From Sapria himalayana (lineage: Eukaryota > Streptophyta > Magnoliopsida > Malpighiales > Rafflesiaceae), in NCBI GenBank assembly GCA_029783825.1, contig JAREIK010002249.1, positions 151,180 to 215,179 on the forward strand: a stretch of 64,000 nt of DNA. The letters are read 5' to 3'. The position numbers and the translations under genes are program-made. Of the stretch, positions 28,571 through 42,685 are shown in pieces. The notes below the pieces were generated by a model. It worked only from the letters and a program-made list of their open reading frames with translations, was not told the DNA's origin and made no database searches. The number at the start of each line of letters is the position of its first letter. Positions within the stretch are counted from its first letter, which is position 1.

Positions 28571-29116
28571 TAGATAGATAGTTAGTTGTATCTATCTAAA
28601 GATAGATAGATGGGTGGACAATTAGGTAGATATACAGATAGAGAGGCTGAGTGAAAGAATATATACATATAGATAGATAGATCAATAGATATATAGATTG
28701 AAAAATTGATAGATTGACAAATTGAGAGATAAATAGATATAAAAATAAAAAGATAGATTGACAGATATATCGATAGCCATTTAAATAGGTAGCCAGATAG
28801 ATACACATACATATAAATCGTTAGATAGATAGATATGTAGATAGATAAATAAACAAATAGACAGATAAATATATAGATAGACACATAGATAGATAGATAG
28901 AGAGACAAATAGATAGATATATATAAATAGAAATTTATATAGACAGATAGATAGATAAATAGATTGACTGATAGACTAATAGACAGATAGATAGCTAGAG
29001 AGATTGACAAATAGAATGATAGACCCCTATATATAAAGACAACAAGATAGATAAATAGATAGAGTGATAGATAGATAAATAGACAGACAGATAGAAAGAA
29101 TGATAGATAAATAGAA

Positions 29117-29158
<42 letters not shown>

Positions 29159-32100
29159 ATGGACAAATATACAGTTAGAAAAATAGAGAGATTAAATGAT
29201 AGAAGATAGACATTTAGTTATTTATATATATATATATATATAGATTGATTGATTTCTATATCAATAAATAGAGAGATAAATCGATATACAAATATATAGA
29301 TATATAGATAGATATATTGATAGCCAGAGAAACAAGTTGCGAGATAGACACATAGACATATAAATAGTTAGATAGATAAATATTTATAAAGAGAAAGTTA
29401 GATAGCTAGAGAGATATGCAGTTAAAAAATAGACATATAGATAGATAGATGTACAAATAGATAGATAGACAAGTAGGTAGATAGGCAGATACATAGATAG
29501 ACAAATAGATAGATATATAGATAGACAGACTATTTAATATATTGATAGATAGATAGACAGATTGATATATAACTAGATCGTTGATATAAAGATAGACAGA
29601 TAGACATATAGACATATATAAAAAAATATAGATAGATAGTTAGAAAAATAGATTAAAATATATATAGATAAATAGATAGATAGTTATATAGATAGTCAAA
29701 TATAGATAAATAGATATACTGATATGCATATCGATAGATGGGAAGATATAAAGATTATTAAATAGAAAGAAGAACATCCATTGCACATTATTTTATTTTA
29801 ACCAGCCTATCTTCTTTTTATGAGCATGCTAACTCCGGTCGTCCAGTCCCTCATCTCTATTATTTGATGAGAAATTAGGCATCAAAAGTGTAGCTTGAAT
29901 ACTCGATTGATATATAGATAGATATATAGACAAATATATTGGTAGATTAATTTACATATAGATAAACTGAAAGTTAGATATATAGATAAACATATCGATA
30001 TATAGACATATAGATAGATAGACATATAGACAGATGGCCATATAAGAATAATATTAGATATATAGATAGAATTATAGATATATTGATTTGTACACAATTA
30101 GATAGATAATTTGATAGTTAGCTAAATATTTATAAAGATAGATAGATAGACTGATACTATGATAGATATGCGGATAGATAAATAAAAAGATAAAATGAGA
30201 TAGATAGATAGACATATATATAGATATACAAACTGATAAATAGAAAGATAGATCATAGATAAAAAGATAGATGGAAAGATAGACAGATAGACATATACAC
30301 ATAGATATAGATAGATAGATATAAAATAGATAGATAGATAAATAGGTATAGAGATAGATATATAGATAGATAGAGAGATTAATAGATAGACTGGCAGATA
30401 GATAGATCGATAGATAGATAAACACATAGAAACATAGAAAGATAAACAAAGTGACATATAGAGGGACCGATAGATATAAAGGTAGATAGATATATAGATA
30501 GATAGATAGATATACAATCATAAGAAAGATAGACACATAGACAAATATTTTGATAGACACATATACACATAGAGATATAAATAGACAAATAGGTAAATAT
30601 ATAGATAGATAATTAGATAGTTATAAAATTAGATAGATATACCGATAGACATATAGATATATAAATTGATATATAGATAGATAGACTGATAGAAAAATTG
30701 ATAAATAGATAGATAGATAGACATAGAAATATAGAAACATATACAAATATATAGATAGATAGATAGACAGTAACATAGATTGATATATAGACATATAGAC
30801 ATATAGACATATAGACAAATAGATAATTATATAGATAGACATATAGATAGATAGCTGGATAGATAGATAAGATAAAGGCATATAGAAAATATATAGATAG
30901 ACAGATAAATAAATGACAGATTAATAATAGAATGATTTAAAGATTGATAGATAGACAGATAGACAGATAGACATATAGACAATTAGATAGAGAGATAGAT
31001 AGATACATAGACTTATACACTGATAAATTCAAAGGTAGATAAAGAGATAAAGACATAGCCATATAGTCAGATAGATAGATAGATAGGTTGACAGATAGAT
31101 AGATAAATAAAAAGATATATAGATAGAAAGATATATATATAGAGATAAGCAAATTGACAAATAGATGGATAGACACATAAGCACATATATAGATAGAAAG
31201 AAAGATAGATATATGATGATTAGGCTGATAGAAATTAGATAGATCAATAGTTTGATAGATAGATAGATAAATAGATACATAATTAGTTAGATAGTTAGAA
31301 AAATAGATAAAAACACAGATATAGAAAGATAGGTAGACAAATAGACATATAGAAAGATAGATGATAGACATTTATAAAGATAGACAAATAGTCAGATAGA
31401 ATGATAAACAAATAGTTAGATATGCAAATAAACATATAGACATATAAGTAGATAGACATATAGACATACAGATAGATAGATAGATAAATATGCAAATAGA
31501 CATAGATAGATAAATAGATAAACAAATAGATAGATAGTCAAATTGATAGATTGATTGATATACAAATAAATTAATAGATAGATAGACTAATTGATAGATG
31601 GATAGATAGGTATATAGATAGATAGAAAGTTAGGTAGACAAATAAATTGATCGATAGATAGATAGATAGAATGATAGAATAATAGACTTATATAGTAAAA
31701 GATAGATAGAGAGATAGATAGAGATACAGATAGACAAAAATAAAGCTATACATACAGATAGATAAGTAGATAGATAAATAGATAGATTGATATATAGATA
31801 GATAGACAAATAAATAGATAGACAGATAAACAAGTAGTAGAAAGATACATAGAAACATATACATATAGACATATAAACAATAGACAAATAGTCAAATAGA
31901 TAGATAGATAGATAGACATATAGATATATTAATAGATAGTTATATCGATATATAGATAGATTGATAGATAGAGAGAGAGGTAGAAACCTATGCACATTGA
32001 CAATTAGGAACATAGACACATAGACACATAGATGCAATCACATAGAGACAGACACATAGACATAGACAGAAAGAGTGATACAAAGCAAGACAAACAGATA

Positions 32101-32876
32101 GATATACAATTAGACACATAGGTAGATAGATCGATAGGAAAATCAAGAGATAGACATATATATAGATAAACAAATATAAAGATAGAAAGATTGAAAGATT
32201 GAAAGATAGTCAGATAGACTTAGAGATTTATTTATTGACATATAAATAGATAGATCGATATATAGATAGATAGATAATTAGATAGCTATATATATATATA
32301 TACACACACACATACAGATATATAGATAGATAAATAGATAGATAGATAAATAGACAGATATAAAAATAAATAGTTAGACAAATTGTGAAATAGATAAATA
32401 TATACATAGACAAATAATATGATAGATTAATAGATAAATATATAGATAAGTAGATAGAGAGATAAGAAGATAGCCATATAGAGAGATATACACATATATA
32501 GATAGTTAGATATAGAGATAGATAGACTGATAGAAAGAAAGTTTATTATATAGTTAGAGAGATAGATAAACATATAAATAGATAGATAGTTAGATAGTTA
32601 GAAAAATATATAGATAGATATTTAAACATATATATAGTTAGCCAGTTAGATAGATAGATAGGAAGACAGTCATATAGTCAGATAGAAAGAATAACAAATA
32701 GACATATAGTTATTTAGTCAATTAGATAGATAGTTACATAGACAGATAGATAGTTAGATAGTTACACAGAGATAAATAGATAGATAAATAGATAGAAAGA
32801 TAGATAGACAAATATACAAATAGACATATAGACAATAAACAAAAAGACAGATAGATAGATAAATATCTACATATAT

Positions 32877-32913
<37 letters not shown>

Positions 32914-33127
32914 GATAGATAGATTTATTAATTGACTAATAGATTGAGTGATAGTTAGATAGTTAGATAGATAATTAGATTGATAGAAAGATAGATAGTT
33001 AGATAGTTATAAATATAGATAGATAGACTTATTATCATGCAGACAAATAAATAGATAGATAGATACACCGACTAATAAATAGATAGAAAGATAGATAGAT
33101 AGTAGATTGATAGAAAGACAATTAGAA

Positions 33128-33176
<49 letters not shown>

Positions 33177-34162
33177 TAAATAATATAGACATATATTTAA
33201 ATAGGTAGATAGACAAATAGATTGATAGACACTTAGAAAGATAAAGAGATAGACATATCAAAAAAAGATAGATAGCAAGATAGCCATATAGACAAATAGA
33301 TAGATATACAAATAGATAGTCAAATAGATAGATAAATATAAAACTCGGTAGATTGATATATATATATATATATATAGACAAAAATACAAATAGATAGATA
33401 GATAGATAAAAAGATAGATAGATAGATAGATAGATAAAAAGATAGATAGATAGATAGATCGATAGATAGATAGACATATAGAGATAGATAGATAGATAGA
33501 CAGAAAGCCAAATAAATGGATATACATATAGAAAAAGATATAGATAGATAGACAAGTAGAAATATATAATGATAGACAAATACACAGATTGATAGATAGA
33601 TATATAGATAGTAAGATAGATAGAGAGACAGATAGATTGATAGATAGGTAGAAAGATAGATAGGCTGATAGATTATTAGATTGATATATAGATAGATAGA
33701 TTGATAGATAGATTGACTAATAGATTGATAGGCAAATATACAAATAGACTGATAGGCAAAAGACAAAAACACAAATAGAAAAAAAATATAGATAGATAAA
33801 TAGACACTTAGAAAACATATAGATATATAGATAGATAAATAGATGGATAGATAAAATGGTAGATAAATAGATATATATACAGATAGTCAAATAGATAGAT
33901 TAAAAAAATAAACAAATAGATAGATAGACATATAGATAGATCGACAGATAGATAGAGAGACATATAAATAGAAAGATAAATAGAGCACAAGATAAAAAGA
34001 TAAATAGATTAATAGATTGAAAGATAAATAGATACAGAGATTGATATAGAGATAGATAGATAGAAAGATAGATAGATAGACAAATAGATGTTTACAAAGA
34101 TAGACAGATAAACAGATAGACAAATAGACATATAGAGATATAGACAGAAAGATAGATAGACA

Positions 34163-34216
<54 letters not shown>

Positions 34217-35107
34217 TAGTCAGATATATATATATATATATAAACATACATATAGATAGATAGTTAAATAGATAAGCAAAGAGACATATAGAAAGATAAA
34301 TAAATAATTAAATATACAGATAGATAGATTGACAAATAGATAAATAGACAAATAGATATATTGATACATAGATATATAAGAAGATATTTAAATAAATAGA
34401 TTGATTGATTGACATAATGATAGATATACAAATCGATAGATAGATAGATAAATTGATAGACAAGTAAATAGATATATAGATAAACAAATAGATAGAATGA
34501 CTAATAGATAGATTGACAATTTAATAAATATACAAATAGATAGAAAGGTATATAGATAAATAGATAGATAGAAAGACAGGTAGATAGATACACACAAAGA
34601 TAAATAGATAGATAGACAAAGAGAAAAATCTTTAAATACACAGATAAATAGATAGACAGATATATAGATTAACAAATTGATAGATATATAGATAAATAGA
34701 TTGGTAGATATACAAATAGATAGATAGATAGATACACAAATACATAGATAGACAAATAGATAGATACATAGAAACACAATTATATAGATAGATAGTTAGA
34801 TAGACGGATATATAGATAGACATATTGATAGATAGACATATTAATAAATATTTAGATCGATGGGTAGATAGATAGATAGAAAATAAATACACAGACAAAT
34901 AGACAAATTAACAGATAGATAGTTAGATAGTTAGATAGGTACACAGATACACAGATAGACACATAGATAGATAGATAGGTATATAGATAAATAGATAGTT
35001 AGACCCAAAGACTAATATACTTATATACTAAAAGATAAAAGAGAGAGATAGTTAGAGAGACATAAAAAAATAAAGATTGATTGATTGATTGATAGAGATA
35101 TAGAAAG

Positions 35108-35138
<31 letters not shown>

Positions 35139-35176
35139 CAACAAACATATAGACAAATAGATAGATAGATTGATAT
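26742..35176 (+). repeat. giant GATA microsatellite, second block
   Basis: This continues the same array after the hAT insertion, with GATA on the + strand and the same variant units. Purer runs are (TA)n at about 28522-28565, 29120-29155, 33130-33169 and 34168-34212, and (CA)n at 27481-27499 and 32893-32914. A GACA-rich patch (GACACATA units) lies at about 32010-32100. At about 28590-28610 a short TCTATCT/AGATAGATAGA hairpin marks a local reversal of strand. Minus-strand Tyr-Leu-Ser-Ile frames are by-products of the repeat. Confidence 0.97.
29750..29905. other. non-repeat island inside the GATA array
   Basis: About 155 bp of ordinary complex sequence, including CTCCGGTCGTCCAGTCCCTC, interrupts the array. 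There is no open frame of note, no TIR and no clear target duplication. It may be filler DNA from break repair, a small transposon remnant, or a piece of the ancestral locus. Confidence 0.7.
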
Positions 35177-35199
35177 GACTACTAAAAATTATGATAAAA

Positions 35200-36000
35200 T
35201 TGACTGAAATACTAACCAAAAAATTTGGTCGGTAATTGCTATCCAAACCACGACCAGATTGCAACCAAAAAAGGGTTCGAAAAAAAAATTTTACAGACCA
35301 AATTTACGACAAAATACCGATCATAATTACCGACCAATTATTTTTGGTCAGAAATTGTTCTTTAGAGTTGTTATCGAATATATACCTACCATTTAACAAC
35401 TTATCATTATAATTCATCGGTATAGTGTTTTTTCAAATTATTTATGTCTTCGAACATACCGACCATTTACCGACTGGATTTATAGGTCGGTAATTACTAA
35501 TCAATTTAGAGATCCAAAGAGGCACATCGGAAAAAAATACTTCCGACCAAATTTCTGACCAACTACCAACCATATATTACTAACAAAAAATATTTTGTCG
35601 GAAATATGGTATGTAAATTAGGAGGGAATTAGCAAAAAAAGTTTCCAAAAGATAACCAACTATTTAATGACCAATAATATATAACCATTAAAAATTGTCG
35701 GTAAAGTGGTTATCCAATATATTTATAACAACATAATTACCGACCAAACTACCGACCAAATATTTAGGTCGATAATTTTGACCATTTCATGACCGAATAC
35801 CAACTATAACTCCCGACGAGAATGTTTTTGGTTGGAAATCTGTCAGTAAATTAGGATACAACTAGCAAATAGAAATTATCTACTAATTACCTACCATTTA
35901 ACAATGAAAAACATATTACCATTAAAATTGGTCGGTATATTTGACTTTCAAATACATATAAATTTGTTCTCACCAACCTTTTACCGACCATAATTTTTGT
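35200..36000. repeat. left subterminal repeats of the CACTA element
   Basis: Multiple copies of GGTCGGTAATT, ATTACCGACCA and TTACCGACC in both orientations occur, for example near 35228, 35327, 35456, 35482, 35739 and 35980. The matching cluster is at 44770-45415. In CACTA elements such motifs are bound by the element's own TNPA-type protein during transposition. That role is inferred here. Confidence 0.85.
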
Positions 36001-37527
36001 AATTCAATGTTTTAATTTTTTGATTTGAAAATTATTTGCTAAGTCATTATAACCTAGAATTATCGAAACTATATCATTTTTTCGAATCAGAGCTTATTGC
36101 AAACACGAAATCATAAAAATTTTATATTTCTTCTAAATCTAGGTGAGTTTTTCTTTGTTCTTCTCCTTCAAATTGCTTATGCACATCTGCGTCTATATGA
36201 ATTATACATAGACATTCAGAGTTTCATTTTTCAGTATATTCGGGTATTAGGTTTTTTTTCTCCTCCTAATTTCTTAATTTTTGCTTCGATTTCATTTAAC
36301 CTAACATGAATTTGACTCTACACAATTAATTAAACTATAATTTTTCATTTTTTAAAATTTGTTCATATACTATTAATATTTTTAGGGGTTTAGTGATTTT
36401 GATTTCAATTACATGATGTTTGCATCCAAATAATCTTTATATTAATGGTTTATATTTATATAATCATATGACATTATGTATAAATGTCTATACTTTAATA
36501 AATATTATAATTTATGTTAAATCAAACTTTTATTTAATGTTAATCTTAATTAATGTCTATAACAGTATATATAAAATTTTATGCATTTATATAATCGAAT
36601 GATATTATGTATAATTGTATATTTTCTTATATAACAAATATTTATACATATGTATAAATAAATATAGAATGATATTAATATATATAATATTTATACATAT
36701 TTATACAAATATGTATACATATGTATAAATAAATATAGAATGATATTAATATATATAATATTTATACATATTTATACATATTTATACATATTTATACATA
36801 TTTATACATATTTATACAAATATTTATACATATGTATAAATAAATATCATGTATAATCGAATGATATTAATGTTAATATATATATATATATATATACATA
36901 TTATATTATAAATACACATTGATATGTTTATATAAACATATAATTTATACATAAATATTTATACATATTTATAAAATATTTATAAATATCTATACAAAAT
37001 TTGCATTAAACTACCAATTTATATATTTTCTTATATAACAATTATGTAATATTAAATGATTATACAATTTTATAAATATTTATATTACATATTATTTTTT
37101 ATATAAATATAGAATATTTGTAATGTTTATATAAATGTGATATATATACTATATATTATTTATAAAAGTTTTACATATAAATATAATAATATTTAAGGAA
37201 CATTTATAAAAATATTTTATTCACAAATATTATATAGATACGAGCGTTTAATTATATAATCATATGCCATTTTATGTAAAATTATGTATAACTATATTTA
37301 TAATAAAGTTAACTACTTTTATAACTATATTTTTAATTTTATATAACTAATTTGTATCTATATAATAATGTATAACTATATGTATAATTTTATATAACTA
37401 TATTTCTAAAAATATATAATATATATATACTAATATATAACTATATATAATTATATTTTACTAAATGGATACCTATATAAATGTTAAATATAATTATACC
37501 TTTAACTATATACATATTTATAACTAT
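36001..37527. other. 5' non-coding part of the CACTA element, very AT-rich
   Basis: No gene is seen. A possible non-coding first exon ends at TCTAGGTGAG near 36141. From 36660 to 36840 a tandem of TATTTATACATA units is present. (TA)n-like sequence follows to 37500. The long AT-rich spacer between the left end and the first transposase domain may act as promoter and leader or intron. Confidence 0.45.
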
Positions 37528-38850
37528 ATGTGTATAACTATATATAAATATTTGTATAAATTGCAACACTGTATATAATTAAATATAACTATATTTGTAA
37601 CTATATATTCCAATATGTATTCATATAATTAAATTAAAATATTTGTTTATAATGTTGTATATATTTATGTATAACTACTTATCACGACTTTTATAAATAT
37701 AACTACATATAAATATTTCTATAACTAAATAAATGTCTATATAATTATATATAACTATATTTGTAACTATATAGACATTTATGTATTAATATAATTAAAG
37801 CAAAATAATTTTTTATAACTTTGTTTATATTTATGTAAAACCACTGAAAACTACTTGTATGAATATATCTATATATAACTATATATTTTATTATATATAA
37901 CTATTTATAACTATATATATTATATGTAAAATAATATATAACTATAAATAATTTATCTTACAATGTGTATAACTTTAAAAGTTTTGTGCATAATTATATT
38001 TAAATATTAAATTTACAATTTATATTTAAACTATATTTGTATTTAGTAGTATATAAAAAAGTATTTTATTATATCTATACCTATACATACCTATATGTAT
38101 AAATATATAAAATTAAATTAACAAATATATAAACCTACATGTATAAATAAATGTTTAACTATATGGATAACTATATGTATAACCATATGTAACTATATTT
38201 CAAATTACATGCATAACAACATACAACATTATTTTAAACTATATGTGTATAACTATATATAAATATTTGTATAACTAAATAAATATCTATATAATTATAA
38301 ATAACTATATTTGTAACTATATATACATTTACGTATTAATATAATTAATGCAAAATATTTTTTTATAATGTTGTTTATATTTATGTATAACTACTTATAG
38401 CTACTTGTATGAATATATCTATATATAACTATATGTTTAATTATATATAACTATTTATAACTATATATATTATATGTAAAATTTTATATAACTATAGATA
38501 ATTTTATTTTACTGTGTATATCTTTAAAAGTTTTATGCCTAATTAGATTTAAATATTAAATATATAGATTATTTTTAACATATATTTGTAAATAATAATA
38601 TATAAAAAAGTATTATAGTAATGTATACCTATACATTACTATATCTACAAATATATAAAATTAAATGAACAAATATATAAACCTACACGTATAAATATAT
38701 GTTTAACTATATGTATAACCACATGTAACTATATTTATAATTACATGTATAATAACATACAACATTATGTTAAACTATATGTGTATAACTATATATAAAT
38801 ATTTTTATATCTAAATAAATCTCTATATAATTATATATAACTATAATTAA
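37528..38850 (+). repeat. tandem repeat, unit about 540-550 bp, upstream of the transposase
   Basis: Two nearly full copies run 37711-38260 and 38261-38797, with the start of a third at 38798-38850. A shorter, more diverged copy precedes them at about 37540-37710. Shared anchors include AAATATTTGTATAACTAAAT, ACTACTTGTATGAATATATC, and TTTAAAAGTTTT in the later part. Copies differ by scattered substitutions and a few indels. The block is almost entirely A and T and lies just before the first recognisable transposase codons at 38893. Confidence 0.88.
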
Positions 38851-38892
38851 AGACAATTGCTTTTGTTAATTAAAATGATTTTTTTAAACTAG

Positions 38893-41800
38893 TTATTGAA
38901 GATGATTGTGAATGGATGTACAAGGGTCGAATTAAGAATAGAATGTTCTCTAATGAATGGGGGGATAAAGTAGATGAATTTTTTGAGTTTGCTCTGAGAC
39001 ATCGTGAGTATGTGAATGGTGGTATAGATATAAGGTGTCCATTCACTTTAGTTAAATGTTAGAATAATAAGTTTTTGAATTTTGAGATTATGAAGATGCA
39101 TTTGTATAGAAATGGTTTTGTTGCAGATTACTATGTTGGGATATACCATGGTGAGATGCAAGTCCACCAGAGGTATTTCAATTCAGTATTGGTGTCAGTA
39201 AGTGAATTTGATTAGATGGTCTTAGATATTATTAATCACACTACATACCATAAAATGGTTTTTGATGTTGTGGGTCATGAATTCAACCCAAATGAGGAAC
39301 CCAATACTGAGGAAAAAAATTTCTATGATATGTTTTGAGCTGGAGACAAACCTCTATATGAGGAAAATTCTAAGATTACTTAACTTTCTGGAGCTGTGAG
39401 GATGTTAGAAATAAAATGCATCCACAGGTATTCACATGCATAGTTTGATGATATGTTTAAATTCATTCAAGAATTATTGACAAAATATAATCCGATGCCA
39501 TTGGATTTCTACAACATGAAGAAGTTAGTTAGAGGCTTGGGATTACCCGTACTGGTCATTCATTGCTGTGTGAACAACTATATGATATACAAGGGTGATG
39601 ACATTGACCTTAACAGTTGTATAATATATGGGCATGCTCGATACAAGCAAAAGGTTAGGGGTTCTAGAAATAGATTGTATATACATAAGTTGAAGGTGCC
39701 GTATAAGAAGATCCACTATTTTTCAATTACACCTAGGTTGCAGAGATTATATGCATCATCCACAATAGCTAATGAAATGAGGTGGCATTCAGAGCATCAT
39801 ATGGAGGATGGTAAGATGTGTCACCCTTCTGATGCCCCTGCTTGGAAACATTTGGATGGGTGTTTTCCTAATTTTTCTTTTTAAGTTTGAAATGTTAGGC
39901 TGGGTTTATTTGCTGATGGTTTGAAGCCGTTTTGTCAATCTAGATAGCAATATTTTTGTGGCCTGTGGTGGTGACCCCGTATAATTTACCTCCAGACTTA
40001 TGTATGAAGGAGGAATTTATGTTTTTGAATATGTTAGTGCCAGGCATGCAAATCCAAAGGGGAAGATAGATGTTTTCTTGCAGCCATTAATATCGGAGTT
40101 GAAAAGTATTTGTGGTGTTAGAGTTAAAACTTATGATATTTCCAAACGGCAAAATTTTCAGAAGCGCGCTGCCCTCATATAGACCATAAATGACCTTCAA
40201 GCATATTCTATGATGTTTGGATAGAGTACAACTGGTATGTTGGCATGTCAGCATTGTATGGAAGATTCTGACGCTTTTAGATTAATTAAGAGTGGAAAAT
40301 AGTCATGGTTCGACAATAATTAAAAGTTTTTGCCCATTAATCTTTCTTATCGACGTAACACCAAAGACTTCATTAAAAATATAAACGTTACTTAATAATT
40401 TCTAGGGGTTAGATTTGTGGATGATATTCTGTAGAAATTGAATAACAGAGGGTTGAGGAAGGTGATAGATGTTGATGCTGAGGTTGTGTATACAACTATA
40501 TATAAGACTTGTGGATGGAATAAGAGAAGTATTTTCTGAAATTTTCCCTACATGTGAACACTTGCTCAGGCACAATCATGATGTTATGCATATCGAGAAG
40601 AATGTGTTTGACAATATTTTCAATACGATATTTAACATACCAATAAAAACTAAGGATTCTTACAAGTCAAGAGATAAGTTGAATAAATATTTTTGTCGTC
40701 GTTAATTTGCAAAAAATCTTATTACCAATAAATACCATGATGTGCCATTTAATCTCAATAAATCACAAAAGAAGGTTGTCTTGGAGTGGGTAAATAAACT
40801 TAGATTTCCAGAAGTGTATGCTTCTAATCTGGGGATATGTGTGGATGCAAACAAACTTAAGATGTTTGGCATGAAGAGTCATGATTGTCATGTATACATG
40901 CAAAGGTTGTTACTAATTGCTCTTCGAAAATTCTTGCCTAATAGAATATGGGAGCTGATAACTGAGATTTCTTTATTCTTAAAGCAACTAACTCCTTCAT
41001 TGACTAATGAGAAGTTGAGGAATCTGAATGAACAAATTCTACTTATCTTATGCAATCTTTAGAAAATCTTTCCTCCTAGTTTTTTTGACTCAATGGAATA
41101 TCTTTCAGTGTACTTTGCTTACAAAGTTAAGATTACTAGTCCTATCCATTATCATTGGATGTATCCTCCAGAAAGCTAATATTAATTCACACAACCAATT
41201 CTTTTCCTATATATCTATTTATATATACACAAAAATGACTTGTAATTTTTATTAATCTTTTTGTAGATACTTGAGGAAAATAAAACATAGAATAATGAAT
41301 AAGACTAAGGTTGAAGGTTTTATTCAATAGGTCATATTATGGATGAGGCTATAAAATTTACATCATTCTATTTCAAAGAATGCAATCCAACTCTTCCACT
41401 TAAGGAAGAGTTGAATGATATTTATCTTTATGACAATGTGGATAATGAAATGTTTGAAATTTTCAAGCCTCTGAGTAAAGCAATTGGTGCTGAAGAAAAA
41501 AGGTATCTAGAAGACTATAAATATACTGCATCTCATCTATATTTCCTAATGAATTGTCGAGAGCTTCAACCATTCATTGTATAAGTATTTCTGAATAGTC
41601 AAATGACATCTATTATGCATTATAATTTATTAATTTCCTATCAATGTATCAATTATTTTTAATTTGTTTTTTTAGTGATTTTGTTACAGATAAACGTAAG
41701 GAGTTTCCAAACATTAATAAAGAAGTAATCAATGCCGTGACGGAGAAAGAATTTCTATTATTTTTTGAAAAATACATATGTTTACTTATAATTAAAATCA

Positions 41801-42614
41801 CAAAATAATTGTATTATTCTAAAAAAATTTTGTAATTGTAATCTAAATAATCCACTTAATTATGATTACAGGTTCATAATCTTGCAAATAAATTTTCCAA
41901 TCATTATATTTGGATTATAGCACAAGGTACCAGAAGAAAGGTTAAAATGTATAATGGTTACTATGTGAATGGTTTTAAATTTCACACTAAATCGTATGGT
42001 AGCTACCGAGCAACAGACAATATGTGGGTATGCATTAAAGGATCTGTATATAATGAATCCGAATATGACTATTATGGAACTCTAGTTGAAGCGAGTAAGA
42101 ATTTGAAGCCATCCCGGTTAAAAAGTAAGTTATTCAAATGTGAATGGTTCGAACCAACACCACATGTTGGTATTTTGTCCATCCTCGATATAAACTTGTC
42201 GATGTTCATGATAAAAAATGATTCAAAAAGTATGAACCTTTTGTCTTAGTAGTACAAGCATCACTGGTTTAATATTGTGAATATCTGGGTCGGACTGGTC
42301 TATAAAGGATTGGAAAACCATGTGCAAGATAAAAGCAAGGCTCAAATTGATATCTCCGCATCACCAAGTACTGATTTCATTAAACTAACTTTTCAAATTA
42401 ATGACAATGATGTTATAATCGAAGCTATGGTGGGGGACAAGACGTCCTTTTTGTCGCATCTTTGGAGATGGATACAAGTGGAGATGTAGATGTTGATGAA
42501 AATTTAATTAATTATGTGGAAGAAATGAGTGATGAAGAGGAGTTTGAAAATGATGTTACTACATCTAAAGAAGAAGATGAACCAGATTTGATTGATTATG
42601 ATGAGAATGAGTAA
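38893..42614 (+). pseudogene. CACTA TNP2-like transposase, decayed
   Basis: This is the main transposase of the surrounding CACTA element, with domains in the standard order. Transpos_assoc (about 38893-39160; WMYKGRIKNRMFSNEW, IRCPF, HLYRNGFVADYYVGIYHGE) is followed by Transposase_21 (about 39440-40400; KKLVRGLGLPVLVIHCC, NYMIYKGDD, SITPRLQRLYASS, MRWHSEHHMEDGKMCHPSDA, AWKHLD, and ETYDIS-like KTYDISKRQNFQKRAALI). Next come LLRHNHDVMHIEKNVFDNIF (about 40560), DUF4218 (about 40850-41190; MKSHDCHVYMQRLL, IFPPSFFDSME), a conserved linker (41339-41584) and DUF4216 (about 41942-42330; NGYYVNGFKFHTKS, LFKCEWFEPTPHVG). An acidic tail ends at 42614. In-frame stops and frame changes occur in several blocks. 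Some gaps (41590-41940) look like introns. It is a pseudogene unless splicing removes more than I can see. Confidence 0.92.
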
Positions 42615-42685
42615 ACAGTAAGTTTTATGTTATTTTAATTGTTAATTATTTTTGTTTATTTTCATTGCCTTATGCATTTTTTATA

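Noticed and set aside
10511..35176. The GATA units as binding sites for GATA transcription factors
   Set aside because: The motif match is an automatic result of the repeat. There is no promoter or gene nearby to regulate.
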